Shown here: piece by piece, positions 34,071-43,759 of the stretch
Position numbering within the stretch: position 1 is the first letter of the stretch
Layout of the letters: each line of letters starts with the position of its first letter
NCBI RefSeq assembly: GCF_003240585.1
Contig: NZ_PCDP01000035.1
Span: forward strand, 310,001-374,000
Reading direction: 5' to 3'
Source: Arminella tubonensis
GTDB taxonomy: Bacteria > Pseudomonadota > Alphaproteobacteria > Rhizobiales > Rhizobiaceae
DNA: 64,000 bases
The notes under the pieces: model-generated
What the model saw: only the letters and a program-made list of their open reading frames with translations
The model's database searches: none
Told to the model about the DNA's origin: nothing
Position numbers and translations under genes: made by a program

Positions 34071-34087
34071 TGAAGCGGCGGATTCAG

Positions 34088-35620
<1,533 letters not shown>

Positions 35621-35626
35621 CGTTCT

Positions 35627-35805
35627 CTGGTCTGTCCGAGCAGACAGCATCGATCCGCGATCCCCAGGGGATTGCCATGGAATTCGGATGCTGGCGGCCA
35701 AACCCCGTCAAGGGCGTAACGTTTGGCCATTCGGCTCGGTGATTGTCATGAAGCAGTCGCACGAACGCGACGGTTCGGCGCTGCATGCCTTAAGGGGCAG
35801 ACCAG
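35627..35805 (-). promoter_or_regulatory. Candidate RNA switch in the ABC-F leader
   Basis: On the minus strand, CTGGTCTG at 35805-35798 is the exact complement of CAGACCAG at 35634-35627, which directly precedes the ABC-F ribosome-binding site. The same 3' segment can instead form a local hairpin, GTCTG (35645-35641) with CAGAC (35634-35630). A further stem GGCCAAAC/GTTTGGCC (35728-35721 with 35703-35696) lies between. The alternatives are mutually exclusive. Folding is by eye only. Confidence 0.4.
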
Positions 35806-35834
35806 GAAGGAGATAAGCGAGCTACAGCCTCTGA

Positions 35835-35906
35835 TCAGCCCTGCAAACGCATCCGCAGGGCATTGTTCGGGCCGAACTGGCGATTGCGCCAGACATAAAT
35901 GATCAT
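35835..35906 (-). CDS. Candidate 23-residue leader peptide upstream of ABC-F gene
   Basis: This short ORF starts MIIYVWRNRQ and ends ALRMRLQG. AGGAGGG lies 7 nt before its ATG, and a -35/-10 pair (TTGTCT, 17 nt, TAACAA) lies at 35970-35942, so it is likely transcribed and translated. A perfect 7-bp stem (35838-35844 with 35855-35861) covers its last codons. It precedes the ABC-F gene by 214 nt on the same strand. Leader peptides that sense stalled ribosomes control several antibiotic-resistance ABC-F genes; that this is one is inference. Confidence 0.55.
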   Translation of the reverse strand: MIIYVWRNRQFGPNNALRMRLQG

Positions 35907-35941
35907 GATACGGCCCTCCTTTCTCGCTTGAGAGACGCATA

Positions 35942-35970
35942 TTGTTAACATCGACGACATCGCAAGACAA
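35942..35970 (-). promoter_or_regulatory. Promoter of the ABC-F leader
   Basis: TTGTCT (35965-35970) and TAACAA (35942-35947) are separated by 17 nt. The transcript would start near 35934, about 28 nt before the leader ATG. The -10 hexamer is the same as at the trpL promoter. Confidence 0.5.
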
Positions 35971-36007
35971 CGCGGTGCGCTCGGCAAAAAAGAGCCCCCC
36001 ACTTCTT

Positions 36008-36095
36008 GTCATCATGCTCGGGCCTGTCCCGAGCATCTGCAACTGTTCGATGTTACGCAGATAAAGCAGATCCTCGGCACAAGGCCGAGGATGAC
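36008..36095. repeat. Intergenic palindromic repeat with two hairpins
   Basis: Outer arms GTCATC (36008-36013) and GATGAC (36090-36095) enclose stems GCTCGGGCCTGTCCCGAGC and CCTCGGCACAAGGCCGAGG. The pattern is common in rhizobial intergenic DNA. It lies in the 533-nt region between the ABC-F start and the heme receptor stop. Confidence 0.65.
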
Positions 36096-36109
36096 GACGG
36101 GTGGTCTAA

Positions 36110-36127
36110 GCGGCGCCGAAGCGCCGC
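36110..36127 (-). terminator. Hairpin with TTCG tetraloop after the heme receptor gene
   Basis: GCGGCGC pairs with GCGCCGC over a loop read as TTCG on the minus strand, 27 nt after the receptor stop codon. The T-run is weak, so it may act as an mRNA-end stabiliser. Confidence 0.55.
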
Positions 36128-36153
36128 CTTTTGTCTCGACGTGTAGCTGACGA

Positions 36154-38373
36154 TCAGAAGGTCTGCGTCAGCGATACCTTGAAGGTGCGGCCCGGCTCCG
36201 AATAGTAGGAATAGGGCTGGGTCAGGGTGCCGTTGGTGTTGGTTGCGTTGTAGTAGGTCTTGTCGAAGACGTTGTAGACGCCGGCACGCAAGGTCATTCC
36301 CTTTACCTGTTCCGGCGCCGCCCATGCCGTCAGGTCGACGATGCCGTAGCCCGGAGTGCTGAGCTTGTCGCCTGACCTTTTCGGTTCGCTTGTTGCCGTG
36401 ATGAAGGCAAGATCGGTGCCCCACGTCTCGGTGGCATAGCCGATGCCGAAGGCGGCCTTCGCCGGAACATCCGAGCTGATAAACTCGCCCGTTTCCGTGT
36501 CCTTGCCGTTCGAATAGGCGAACGCTCCATTGATATGGATGCCGTTGTCGAAGGTCTTGTGGATGTTGGCCTCGATACCGTAGATGCGGACGCTGGCCCG
36601 GTTGAAATACTCGGTAATCCCCAGCGGATATGTCCCCGTCGGATCGGCGTAATTCACAGAGTCGATGAAGTTCTTGTATCTGTTATAGAATACGCCGATA
36701 TGCCCGCCGAAATCCTTGTCGCCGAGGTTCGTGCCTATTTCGATGCCGTTGCTGGTTTCCGGCTTGAGGTCGGGATTGCCGTAGCTGACATAGCCGCCGG
36801 GAACGCCGTAGTTCTCATAAAGCTCCGTGACATTCGGCGCGCGAAACGCCATCGCCCACTGCGCATAAATCTCGACGTCGTCCTGTGGCTGGAAGGCAGC
36901 CCGCAACTTCGGCGAGAATCGGCTGTCCGATTGCCCGGCGGGCATGCTGCTATAATTGGCGCTGCGGGTGTAGGCGTCGGTACTCTGAGGTGAATAATCG
37001 TACCAGTCGAAGCGTATACCAGGTGTCAGCGAGAAGGCGCTTGAACCGAGCGTGATCTTGTCATCGACGAAGCTGCCGACACGCTTGCCGTCGACGTCAG
37101 GCATATCGGACTGGTTGGTGTGAAGGAAGTTGCAGCTATAAGTGAACCGGACGTCGCAACTGTCTTCACCGGCGGAATACTGGTGCGTCTTGTCGAAGGA
37201 GACTGCCAGGCCAGCGGTTACCTTGTGATGCAGACTGCCGGTGTCGAAGGATTTTGAAACGTCGCCGCTGAAGCCGAATCCGCGATCCTCGATCTCGTTC
37301 CGACGCCAGTAGTCGCCGATGACGGAGGTATAGCGGTAACCGGAAGACCCGTTTTCCCGCAGAAGGTGCTGCCAGTAGAACACGGCATTTGCGCTGTCGA
37401 ACAAGGCATCGTCGTCTGTCGCCTCGAACTTGTAGTCGAGCGAGACGCGGTCGCGCTTGGTGTCGTTGCTGCCGTCGTAATTTCCCGGGCGGAAGTTTCC
37501 TCTCACGCTCTCGAGCGTCTTGAGATCGGTGTCTATGTCCTTGGCGAAATGTTCCGCCGTCAGGCCGAAGGTGCTGCCGGAATCCGTGTACTGGCGGATC
37601 TTGAAGAGCATGTTCTTCTGGTCGTAGTCGGCCGGGTTCGGCTCTGTGCGCGTGGTGGAATAGCCGCCGACGTCGCCGTTGTTTTCGGTTTCATGGCCCT
37701 TGCGGTAACCGCCCTGGAACAGAACGGCGGTGTTCTCGATCCGTTTGGCGACGGCCGCCGATGCTCCAATGCTCCTGTCGTCGCCATCATAGTCGAGCTT
37801 GAACACGCCGCCCCAGGTGGCGCCAGGCTTGATCAGGTCGCCAGGCTCCAGCGTGCGCAGAACCACCGCGCCGCCGAGCATGCCCGAGCCGCCACGGCTG
37901 GAATCCGCCCCGCGGACGATATCGACGGTCGAGAGCGTGTTGAAATCGAAGCTGTTTGTGCCGCCGTCGGCATCGCGCGCACCGTCCAGCAGGAATGGAA
38001 TCTGAATGCCGTCGATCGTCGTCAGGACACGATCGTCGTCGAGGCCACGAATGTTGGTACTGCCATCAGTGCGATTGAACCCGACGCCGACCTCGGTGCT
38101 GCGCCCCAGATCCTCGATGCTGTTTATCTGCTTGTCATCGATGGTCTTCGCCGTGGTCTCGGAGGCGAGCGGCGTATCAGCCAGCACGTCCTTGGACGGC
38201 TTGTCGCCCTTGACGACGATCTTCTTCAGCGTTGTAGCGGCATCGTCTTTTTGGGACGCGACGTCTGTTGAACTATCCTGTTTTGCCGTCTGCGCCAGGG
38301 AAGCTGTGCCCATTCCCAAGACCATAAACGCCGTGCACGCCAAGAGAACCGAGCGGGATCGCCGGAGAACCAT
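36154..38373 (-). CDS. TonB-dependent heme/hemoglobin receptor
   Basis: This 739-residue outer-membrane receptor has a signal peptide (cleavage near SLA-QT), a likely TonB box (TLKKIVVKG), a plug domain (about 60-180) and a 22-strand barrel ending in KVSLTQTF. The FRAP and NPDL motifs of heme receptors are present (MAFRAPNVTELYENYG, YGNPDLKPETSNG), but no His lies between them, unlike classical HemR. It resembles rhizobial ShmR/HmuR proteins. ATG 38373 is 6 nt after AAGGA. A TGA-N9-TCA RirA-type box overlaps the promoter, implying iron repression. Confidence 0.9.
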   Translation of the reverse strand: MVLRRSRSVLLACTAFMVLGMGTASLAQTAKQDSSTDVASQKDDAATTLKKIVVKGDKPSKDVLADTPLASETTAKTIDDKQINSIEDLGRSTEVGVGFNRTDGSTNIRGLDDDRVLTTIDGIQIPFLLDGARDADGGTNSFDFNTLSTVDIVRGADSSRGGSGMLGGAVVLRTLEPGDLIKPGATWGGVFKLDYDGDDRSIGASAAVAKRIENTAVLFQGGYRKGHETENNGDVGGYSTTRTEPNPADYDQKNMLFKIRQYTDSGSTFGLTAEHFAKDIDTDLKTLESVRGNFRPGNYDGSNDTKRDRVSLDYKFEATDDDALFDSANAVFYWQHLLRENGSSGYRYTSVIGDYWRRNEIEDRGFGFSGDVSKSFDTGSLHHKVTAGLAVSFDKTHQYSAGEDSCDVRFTYSCNFLHTNQSDMPDVDGKRVGSFVDDKITLGSSAFSLTPGIRFDWYDYSPQSTDAYTRSANYSSMPAGQSDSRFSPKLRAAFQPQDDVEIYAQWAMAFRAPNVTELYENYGVPGGYVSYGNPDLKPETSNGIEIGTNLGDKDFGGHIGVFYNRYKNFIDSVNYADPTGTYPLGITEYFNRASVRIYGIEANIHKTFDNGIHINGAFAYSNGKDTETGEFISSDVPAKAAFGIGYATETWGTDLAFITATSEPKRSGDKLSTPGYGIVDLTAWAAPEQVKGMTLRAGVYNVFDKTYYNATNTNGTLTQPYSYYSEPGRTFKVSLTQTF

Positions 38374-38489
38374 AACCATTCCTTTCGAGTGATGTCACCG
38401 GGCTGGCTGGTTGGCGCGCTTTGATGCACCCAAGGGGCTGGCTGGGTCTTACTATCAGCAAGGCGGCTCGATCACCGCCTTCTTTCTGC

Positions 38490-38518
38490 CGCATAAAAAA
38501 CATGACTAAGATTGTCAA
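38490..38518 (-). promoter_or_regulatory. Heme receptor promoter overlapped by a RirA-type iron box
   Basis: TTGACA (38513-38518) and TATGCG (38490-38495) are spaced by 17 nt. TGA-N9-TCA (38503-38517), the rhizobial iron-responsive operator pattern, covers the -35 region, so a bound repressor would block polymerase. The leader is about 110 nt. Confidence 0.6.
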
Positions 38519-38639
38519 TATATACGCGCGATATAATCATGAATATTTCATTCAAGTTTATACACAGCCGCATTTCGTGGCTGAATTGCAACGAATTGCA
38601 CCCTGAGCGCGTTTCCCCCGGACCTGATACCTAAAACGG

Positions 38640-39548
38640 GTGAACCGCTTGATATGTTTCCGGATTGCTTCCGCCGCTGCCTGCCTCTGCTTTTTGACTG
38701 CAGCATCCCTGCCGCAAACCGGCCCTCTGCCGGAGACAAAACCCGCACGGGAACAGTCCGACGCACCGGCCAACCTGCCGACGCCTGCGCCGAAGCCGAC
38801 AGAGCCGGAAGTGAAAAGCCCGGCGCCCGACAACAAGCAGCCGGAAGCCGAAGCGCCGAAGGCCAGCAATCCGGCCGAACCCGAAACGGAAAAACCGCCG
38901 AAATTGAACGACGCATCCAAGCCGGAAACCGAGCCATCGGATGAGAGCGCCAAGCCGCCCGAACCGCCGCTGACGATCGAGCCTGAATCAGACCAGGATC
39001 ATCAGGCCTGCATGAAGGACCTGCAGGCGATGGGCGCCGTCTTCAAGGATGCACCCCGGATCGACGACGGCAATGGTTGCGGCATCGACAAGCCGATCAC
39101 GCTGACCGAGGCCCTGCCCGGCATCAAGTTCAAGCCAGAAGGTACGATGCGCTGCGAGGCCGCGCTGGCGCTCGCCCACTGGATGAAGCAAAGCGTCATT
39201 CCCGACGCGTCGGCGGCACTCAAGGACGCGGGCCCGATCACCACCATCAACCAGGCCTCCACCTATATCTGCCGCCTGCGCAACAATGCGACGACGGGCA
39301 AGATTTCGGAACACGCCCGCGGCAACGCCATCGACGTCGCAAGCTTCACTTTTCAAAACGGAACGACAGTCGCCGTCGAGCCACGACGCGAAGATGCCAC
39401 CCTCACCGGCGCCTTTCAGCGCAGCGTCAGCGCCGCCGGCTGTCTCTACTTCACGACCGTACTCGACCCCGAAAGCGACGCCGCCCACGAACACCACTTC
39501 CATCTCGACGTGATGAAGCGATCAGGCGGTTTTCGCTATTGCCATTGA
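38640..39548 (+). CDS. Extensin-like C-terminal domain protein (putative zinc peptidase)
   Basis: This 302-residue exported protein has an N-terminal hydrophobic signal segment (residues 4-22) and a long Pro/Glu/Lys-rich linker (about 25-110). Its extensin-like domain (about 125-302) shows HARGNAID (HxxxxxxD) and HEHHFHLD (HxH), the zinc-ligand pattern of LAS-type peptidases such as VanY and MepA. Family members probably act on peptidoglycan, which is inference. The start is a GTG. It is divergent from the heme receptor. Confidence 0.86.
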   Translation: MNRLICFRIASAAACLCFLTAASLPQTGPLPETKPAREQSDAPANLPTPAPKPTEPEVKSPAPDNKQPEAEAPKASNPAEPETEKPPKLNDASKPETEPSDESAKPPEPPLTIEPESDQDHQACMKDLQAMGAVFKDAPRIDDGNGCGIDKPITLTEALPGIKFKPEGTMRCEAALALAHWMKQSVIPDASAALKDAGPITTINQASTYICRLRNNATTGKISEHARGNAIDVASFTFQNGTTVAVEPRREDATLTGAFQRSVSAAGCLYFTTVLDPESDAAHEHHFHLDVMKRSGGFRYCH

Positions 39549-39592
39549 GACAAATTTCCAGGCATCGCCAACGCCTTACGATTCCGACTTGA

Positions 39593-39639
39593 ATCAAATC
39601 GCTAAGGTCTTAAGCTCCTGGTTGAGTGTGAGATTTGAT
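39593..39639. promoter_or_regulatory. Inverted repeat upstream of the second toxin-antitoxin pair
   Basis: ATCAAATC (39593-39600) and GATTTGAT (39632-39639) are exact complements separated by 31 nt and end 2 nt before the antitoxin GTG. They could be operator half-sites for the antitoxin. Confidence 0.35.
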
Positions 39640-39641
39640 CC

Positions 39642-39887
39642 GTGACCGTATTCAGCTTTCAAATGCGTGAAACGACCGCTTCCCGATTGGCTCGCCTAGC
39701 CAAACGACGCGAGCTGTCATCTGTGGAGATGGCGGAACTCGCGATCGAGGAATTCGTCGAACGTGAGGAGTGGCAGCTCGCTGAGATCGAAGCTGCGGTC
39801 GCAGAGGCCGACAACGGCGAATTTGCTTCCGACAACGAGGTTGCTGCGATTTTCCGCAAGTATGCGATCGCCAAGCCCGCCAGATGA
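39642..39887 (+). CDS. Ribbon-helix-helix antitoxin, ParD-like
   Basis: This 81-residue protein has an N-terminal ribbon-helix-helix pattern (VFSFQMRETTASRLARLAKRRELSSVEMAELAIEEFVEREE) and an acidic tail. It partners the ParE-like toxin whose start overlaps its stop by 4 nt. The GTG at 39642 gives the full strand; ATG 39663 is a shorter alternative. It lies just after an inverted repeat that may be its operator. It is only weakly similar to the antitoxin at 912-1184. Confidence 0.82.
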   Translation: MTVFSFQMRETTASRLARLAKRRELSSVEMAELAIEEFVEREEWQLAEIEAAVAEADNGEFASDNEVAAIFRKYAIAKPAR

Positions 39888-40174
39888 ATTTACGTCTCCG
39901 GTGGACGGCAAGGGCATTGTCTCGGGTCGAGTATATCGGCAGCTACATTGCCGCCCAGAACCCGTCAGCCGCCGGCAGCGTCTTGGCTCGGATAGAAGCC
40001 CCAGCGTCTCTCATCTGCGATCATCCCGACAAAGGACGCGCCGGGCGCGTGGCGGAAACGCGCGAGCTCGTGCTTGCCGACATTCCCTACATTATCGTCT
40101 ATCGTAGGGTTGGAAACACGATCGAAATCCTCACCGTCATGCACACTTCACAAAGGTGGCCCCTGACGTTCTGA
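39884..40174 (+). CDS. parE: ParE-family toxin
   Basis: This 96-residue protein starts MNLRLRWTARALSRVEYIGSYIAAQNPSAA and ends with PYIIVYRRVGNTIEILTVMHTSQRWP, the standard ParE/RelE layout including the HTSQ/R-type end. ParE toxins act on gyrase; the target is not proven here. It overlaps the antitoxin by ATGA. It is not closely related to the toxin at 589-915, so the modules were probably acquired separately. A small hairpin (40179-40197) separates it from fhs. Confidence 0.9.
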   Translation: MNLRLRWTARALSRVEYIGSYIAAQNPSAAGSVLARIEAPASLICDHPDKGRAGRVAETRELVLADIPYIIVYRRVGNTIEILTVMHTSQRWPLTF

Positions 40175-40178
40175 AAGA

Positions 40179-40197
40179 GTCGATGGCACTCATCGAC
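40179..40197. terminator. Hairpin between parE and fhs
   Basis: GTCGATG (40179-40185) and CATCGAC (40191-40197) pair around a 5-nt loop in the 38-nt convergent gap. A T-run is absent, so termination strength is uncertain. Confidence 0.45.
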
Positions 40198-40212
40198 CTC
40201 CCGATTCAACCT

Positions 40213-41892
40213 CTAAAACAATCCCTCGATATATCCGGAATCATTGACGAAGATTCGTTCGGCCGCGGGGGATCTCGGCAGGCCGGGCATTGTTCTGATG
40301 TCGCCGGTTATGGCAACGACGAAGCCGGCGCCTGCAGAGAGGCGCACTTCGCGGACATGAACGACATGCCCCGCCGGCGCGCCGAAAACGGTGGGATCCG
40401 TCGAAAACGAGTACTGCGTCTTGGCGATGCAGACCGGCAGATTGCCGTAGCCCTGTTCCTCCCAGGCAAGCAGCTGCTCGAGCACTGCCTTGTCGGCTGT
40501 CACCTCCCCGGCGTTGTAGATTTCGGAGGCGACGATTTCGATCTTCTCGATGAGGGGAACATCGTCGGGATAAAGCGGCTTGAAGCGAGCCTTGCCAGAG
40601 TCTGCAAGCGCCACCACCTTGTGTGCAAGTTCCTCGATGCCGGCCGAGCCTTCCGCCCAGTGACGGCAGAGAATGGCCTCTACGCCGAGCTTTGCCACGT
40701 AGGACTTGACCGCCCGCACCTCCGCGTCGGTATCGGAGGTAAAGTGATTGATCGCGACCACCACGGGAACACCGAACTTTCGGACATTGTCGACATGGCG
40801 CGCGAGATTGGCGCAGCCTTCGATCAGCGCGGCAACGTTCTCCCGCGCAAGGTCCTCCTTGGCAACGCCACCATTCATTTTCAACGCCCGGATGGTGGCA
40901 ACGATGACGGCCGCGTCGGGAGAGAGGCCGGCCTTGCGGCATTTGATATCGAAGAATTTCTCGGCGCCGAGGTCCGCCCCGAAACCCGCCTCGGTTACCA
41001 CATAGTCCGCAAGCTTCAATGCCGTTCGCGTGGCGACGACCGAATTGCAGCCATGCGCAATATTGGCAAACGGGCCGCCGTGCACGAATGCCGGATTGTT
41101 CTCCAGCGTCTGCACAAGATTGGGCTGCATCGCGTCCTTGAGCAATACCGCCATCGCGCCGTCTGCCCCGAGGTCGCGGGCAAACACCGGCGTCTTGTCA
41201 TAGCGGTAACCCACGATGATGGCGCCGAGTCTTTTTTCGAGGTCCTTCAAATCGTCCGCCAGGCAAAGGATCGCCATGACTTCGGACGCGACAGCGATGT
41301 CGAATCCGCTTTCGCGCGGAAAGCCGTTGGCAACGCCGCCGAGCGAGACGACGATGTCGCGCAACGCCCGGTCGTTCATATCCATTACGCGGCGCCAGGT
41401 TATGCGACGGATGTCGATATTCTGCGCGTTGCCCCAGTAGATGTGGTTGTCGACCAGTGCCGACAGAAGATTATGGGCGGAAGTGATCGCATGGAAATCG
41501 CCGGTGAAGTGCAGGTTGATGTCTTCCATCGGAATGACCTGCGCGTATCCGCCGCCCGCGGCACCGCCCTTCTGCCCGAAACAAGGCCCGAGCGACGGCT
41601 CGCGAATGCAAATGACCGCCTTCTGTCCTATGCGGTTAAGCCCGTCGCCGAGCCCAACGGTGGTCGTCGTCTTGCCTTCGCCCGCCGGCGTCGGATTGAT
41701 GGCGGTGACCAGGATCAGCTTGCCGTCTTTCTTGGACGATTGCGCCTCGATGAATGCGGCGCTGATCTTGGCCTTGTCGTGGCCGTAGGGAACCAGCTCT
41801 TCCCGCGGGATGCCCAGCCTGGCGCCAATCTCGGCGATCGGCATCTTTGTTGCGGCACGCGCGATTTCAATGTCGGATTTTACCGTTCCCAT
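40213..41892 (-). CDS. fhs: Formate-tetrahydrofolate ligase
   Basis: This 559-residue enzyme makes 10-formyltetrahydrofolate from formate, ATP and tetrahydrofolate. Landmarks are the P-loop [16 protein letters not shown] (about 70-85), [35 protein letters not shown] (about 100-134), and [32 protein letters not shown] at the C-terminus. ATG 41892 gives the usual 555-560 residue length; the 37-codon extension has no family match. It appears to be monocistronic in one-carbon metabolism. Confidence 0.96.
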   Translation of the reverse strand: MGTVKSDIEIARAATKMPIAEIGARLGIPREELVPYGHDKAKISAAFIEAQSSKKDGKLILVTAINPTPAGEGKTTTTVGLGDGLNRIGQKAVICIREPSLGPCFGQKGGAAGGGYAQVIPMEDINLHFTGDFHAITSAHNLLSALVDNHIYWGNAQNIDIRRITWRRVMDMNDRALRDIVVSLGGVANGFPRESGFDIAVASEVMAILCLADDLKDLEKRLGAIIVGYRYDKTPVFARDLGADGAMAVLLKDAMQPNLVQTLENNPAFVHGGPFANIAHGCNSVVATRTALKLADYVVTEAGFGADLGAEKFFDIKCRKAGLSPDAAVIVATIRALKMNGGVAKEDLARENVAALIEGCANLARHVDNVRKFGVPVVVAINHFTSDTDAEVRAVKSYVAKLGVEAILCRHWAEGSAGIEELAHKVVALADSGKARFKPLYPDDVPLIEKIEIVASEIYNAGEVTADKAVLEQLLAWEEQGYGNLPVCIAKTQYSFSTDPTVFGAPAGHVVHVREVRLSAGAGFVVAITGDIRTMPGLPRSPAAERIFVNDSGYIEGLF

Positions 41893-42098
41893 TCGATCAC
41901 AATCCCCTTTGCTCGGCACGACAGGCTGTTCGGGCTTTAGCGTAACGGTAAAGGACTGTGAATAGAAATGGCGCAAAGAGACGATCCAACGTCGATTTTC
42001 CACCAGGAACGTTGGTCATGTTTTCACGGGGACCACCCTTTCCCATTGACAGCAGGCGATCTATCTATGTGCGCTGCAGCAGCAACTTGGAGTGACGC

Positions 42099-42629
42099 AT
42101 GAAGAGCCTGGAACTGATTGTCGAACGCATCATCTTGTCCAGCCGCTGGATATTGGTGGTCTTCTACCTCGGCCTCGCCGCAGCGTTGGCTCTTTATGGC
42201 GTGTCGTTCGTCTACAAGTTCTACAAGGTGGCGATCAGCGTCTTCAAACTCGAAGAGGACGACATGATCCTGGCCATGCTTGGCCTCATCGATGCGGCCC
42301 TGGTCGCAAGCCTGATCGTCATGGTGATGATCTCCAGCTACGAAAATTTCGTCAGCCGCTTCGACGAAGCCGACGACGAGGTTTCCTTCCTCGGAAAGCT
42401 GGATTCCGGCAGCCTCAAGATCAAGGTCGCCTCTTCGATCGTGGCAATTTCGTCGATCCACCTGCTGCAGGTGTTTCTCAACGCCAATCAGTACGAAAAC
42501 GGCAAGATCATGTGGCTGACGCTGATGCATCTGGCCTTCGTCGTCTCGGCGCTGATGCTCGGCTATCTCGAACAGATCATGAGCAAGGCCAAGGGCAAGG
42601 ACGCCAAGGAAATCAGGCAGCCCGAGTGA
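42099..42629 (+). CDS. YqhA family (UPF0114) membrane protein
   Basis: This 176-residue protein has three to four membrane segments (about 14-36, 57-77, 110-128 and 135-158) and matches the YqhA/TIGR00645 pattern ERIILSSRWILVVFYLGL and MLGLIDAALVASLIVMVMISSYENFVSRFD. The function is unknown. The last 17 nt overlap the convergent ClpP-fold gene. Confidence 0.88.
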   Translation: MKSLELIVERIILSSRWILVVFYLGLAAALALYGVSFVYKFYKVAISVFKLEEDDMILAMLGLIDAALVASLIVMVMISSYENFVSRFDEADDEVSFLGKLDSGSLKIKVASSIVAISSIHLLQVFLNANQYENGKIMWLTLMHLAFVVSALMLGYLEQIMSKAKGKDAKEIRQPE

Positions 42630-43674
42630 TTTTTGCAAATGGGCCGGCCGCGGGAATTGCGGCCTGCTGTTCGCTCGGCTGCGGCATGCCCGGTTCCGGG
42701 GTATCCGGCAATGGTGGCGACGGAGGCGCAACGAAGGGCGGCGGCAGGACGGCGGGGGCGACCGCTGGAATGCAGCTTGCAAGCGTCTTTCCCGCCGGAC
42801 AATTTCCCGCCATCACCAGCAGATCCGCTGTCGACATTTCCGTCGTCATTCCGAGATTAAGTGCCTCGACGGGAGACAGGATGCGGATCGATTGAGGCGT
42901 CGCGCTCATCATCAGGTCGAATAGAGAAGGATCAACGCCCATATTCTTGAGATAGGCGATCAAGGCAGACTTCTGCCGTGCGCCAAGCTTCGTCGTGTCG
43001 CGCTTACCGACCATCTTGCGGCCGACCTCGTGCTTGGACAGGATTTTCTTCTTGCCGTTCAGTACCTCGTATTCGGTGCGATACTGGACGCGCACCTCGC
43101 GATAGGTCGTGGTGATCTGATGCACGCCGATCGCCGCCCAGGAACTGGCGATCCTTCTGACGCCACCGGCCAGGATCAGCGGACATGCCGAAAGGCACAC
43201 GGCGCCACTCGAATAGCTTTCGCCCTCGACCGAGCCATCTTTCTGGCGCGCCGCCTTGCAAAGAGGATCGGCATAGGGGCAATCGTCGGCCCGCGTGCCG
43301 CCGACGGCAACTGACAGGCCCCGCTTCCTGATGATCAGCCCCATCTGAATGGCCGCGGCAACGTCGCCACCTGGGGAGCGCACCAATATCGGCAGCTTCC
43401 GGTCGCCCAGACGCTTCAGGAGCTTCTGCAATTTTCCGGGCGAATCGGCAAAGATCTGCCCTTCTGCCGAGATCCAGTCGGCACAGGTTCCGTCCCCGCG
43501 ACAATATCCGCTGTCGCCGTGAACCAGCAGGAACTCCATCGGCCGATCGAGCACCGGCGTCTCTGCAGCACGTGCCGGCACCATTGAAAGCAGGGCGAGA
43601 ACAGTCGCCGCGACCAAGCCTGCGGCCCAAGTCGACCACCATTGCAGATGCTGTTTGAAGTACGCCAACGACAT
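42613..43674 (-). CDS. Secreted ClpP-fold (serine protease-like) protein
   Basis: This 353-residue protein has an N-terminal signal or anchor segment (about 15-37, ending ARAAE). Its core resembles the ClpP/crotonase fold: LVRSPGGDVAAAIQMGLIIRKRG (about 98-120) and SSGAVCLSACPLILAGGVRRIAS (about 155-177), where the Ser of CLSACP sits where the nucleophile is in ClpP-like proteins. A Pro-rich tail follows residue 300. It is probably periplasmic, with Cys residues that could pair. No partner is evident nearby, and activity is inferred only from fold motifs. Confidence 0.72.
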   Translation of the reverse strand: MSLAYFKQHLQWWSTWAAGLVAATVLALLSMVPARAAETPVLDRPMEFLLVHGDSGYCRGDGTCADWISAEGQIFADSPGKLQKLLKRLGDRKLPILVRSPGGDVAAAIQMGLIIRKRGLSVAVGGTRADDCPYADPLCKAARQKDGSVEGESYSSGAVCLSACPLILAGGVRRIASSWAAIGVHQITTTYREVRVQYRTEYEVLNGKKKILSKHEVGRKMVGKRDTTKLGARQKSALIAYLKNMGVDPSLFDLMMSATPQSIRILSPVEALNLGMTTEMSTADLLVMAGNCPAGKTLASCIPAVAPAVLPPPFVAPPSPPLPDTPEPGMPQPSEQQAAIPAAGPFAKITRAA

Positions 43675-43759
43675 GAACCGGATAAGTCCGAAAGTGACTG
43701 CTAATCATGAATCGATAGCAACCGCAGGCTCTGATGGCAAGGCATCCAAAGTCGCAGGC

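Noticed and set aside
40156..41940. Plus-strand ORF of 594 codons over fhs
   Set aside because: Exact antisense of fhs, whose family motifs are unambiguous.
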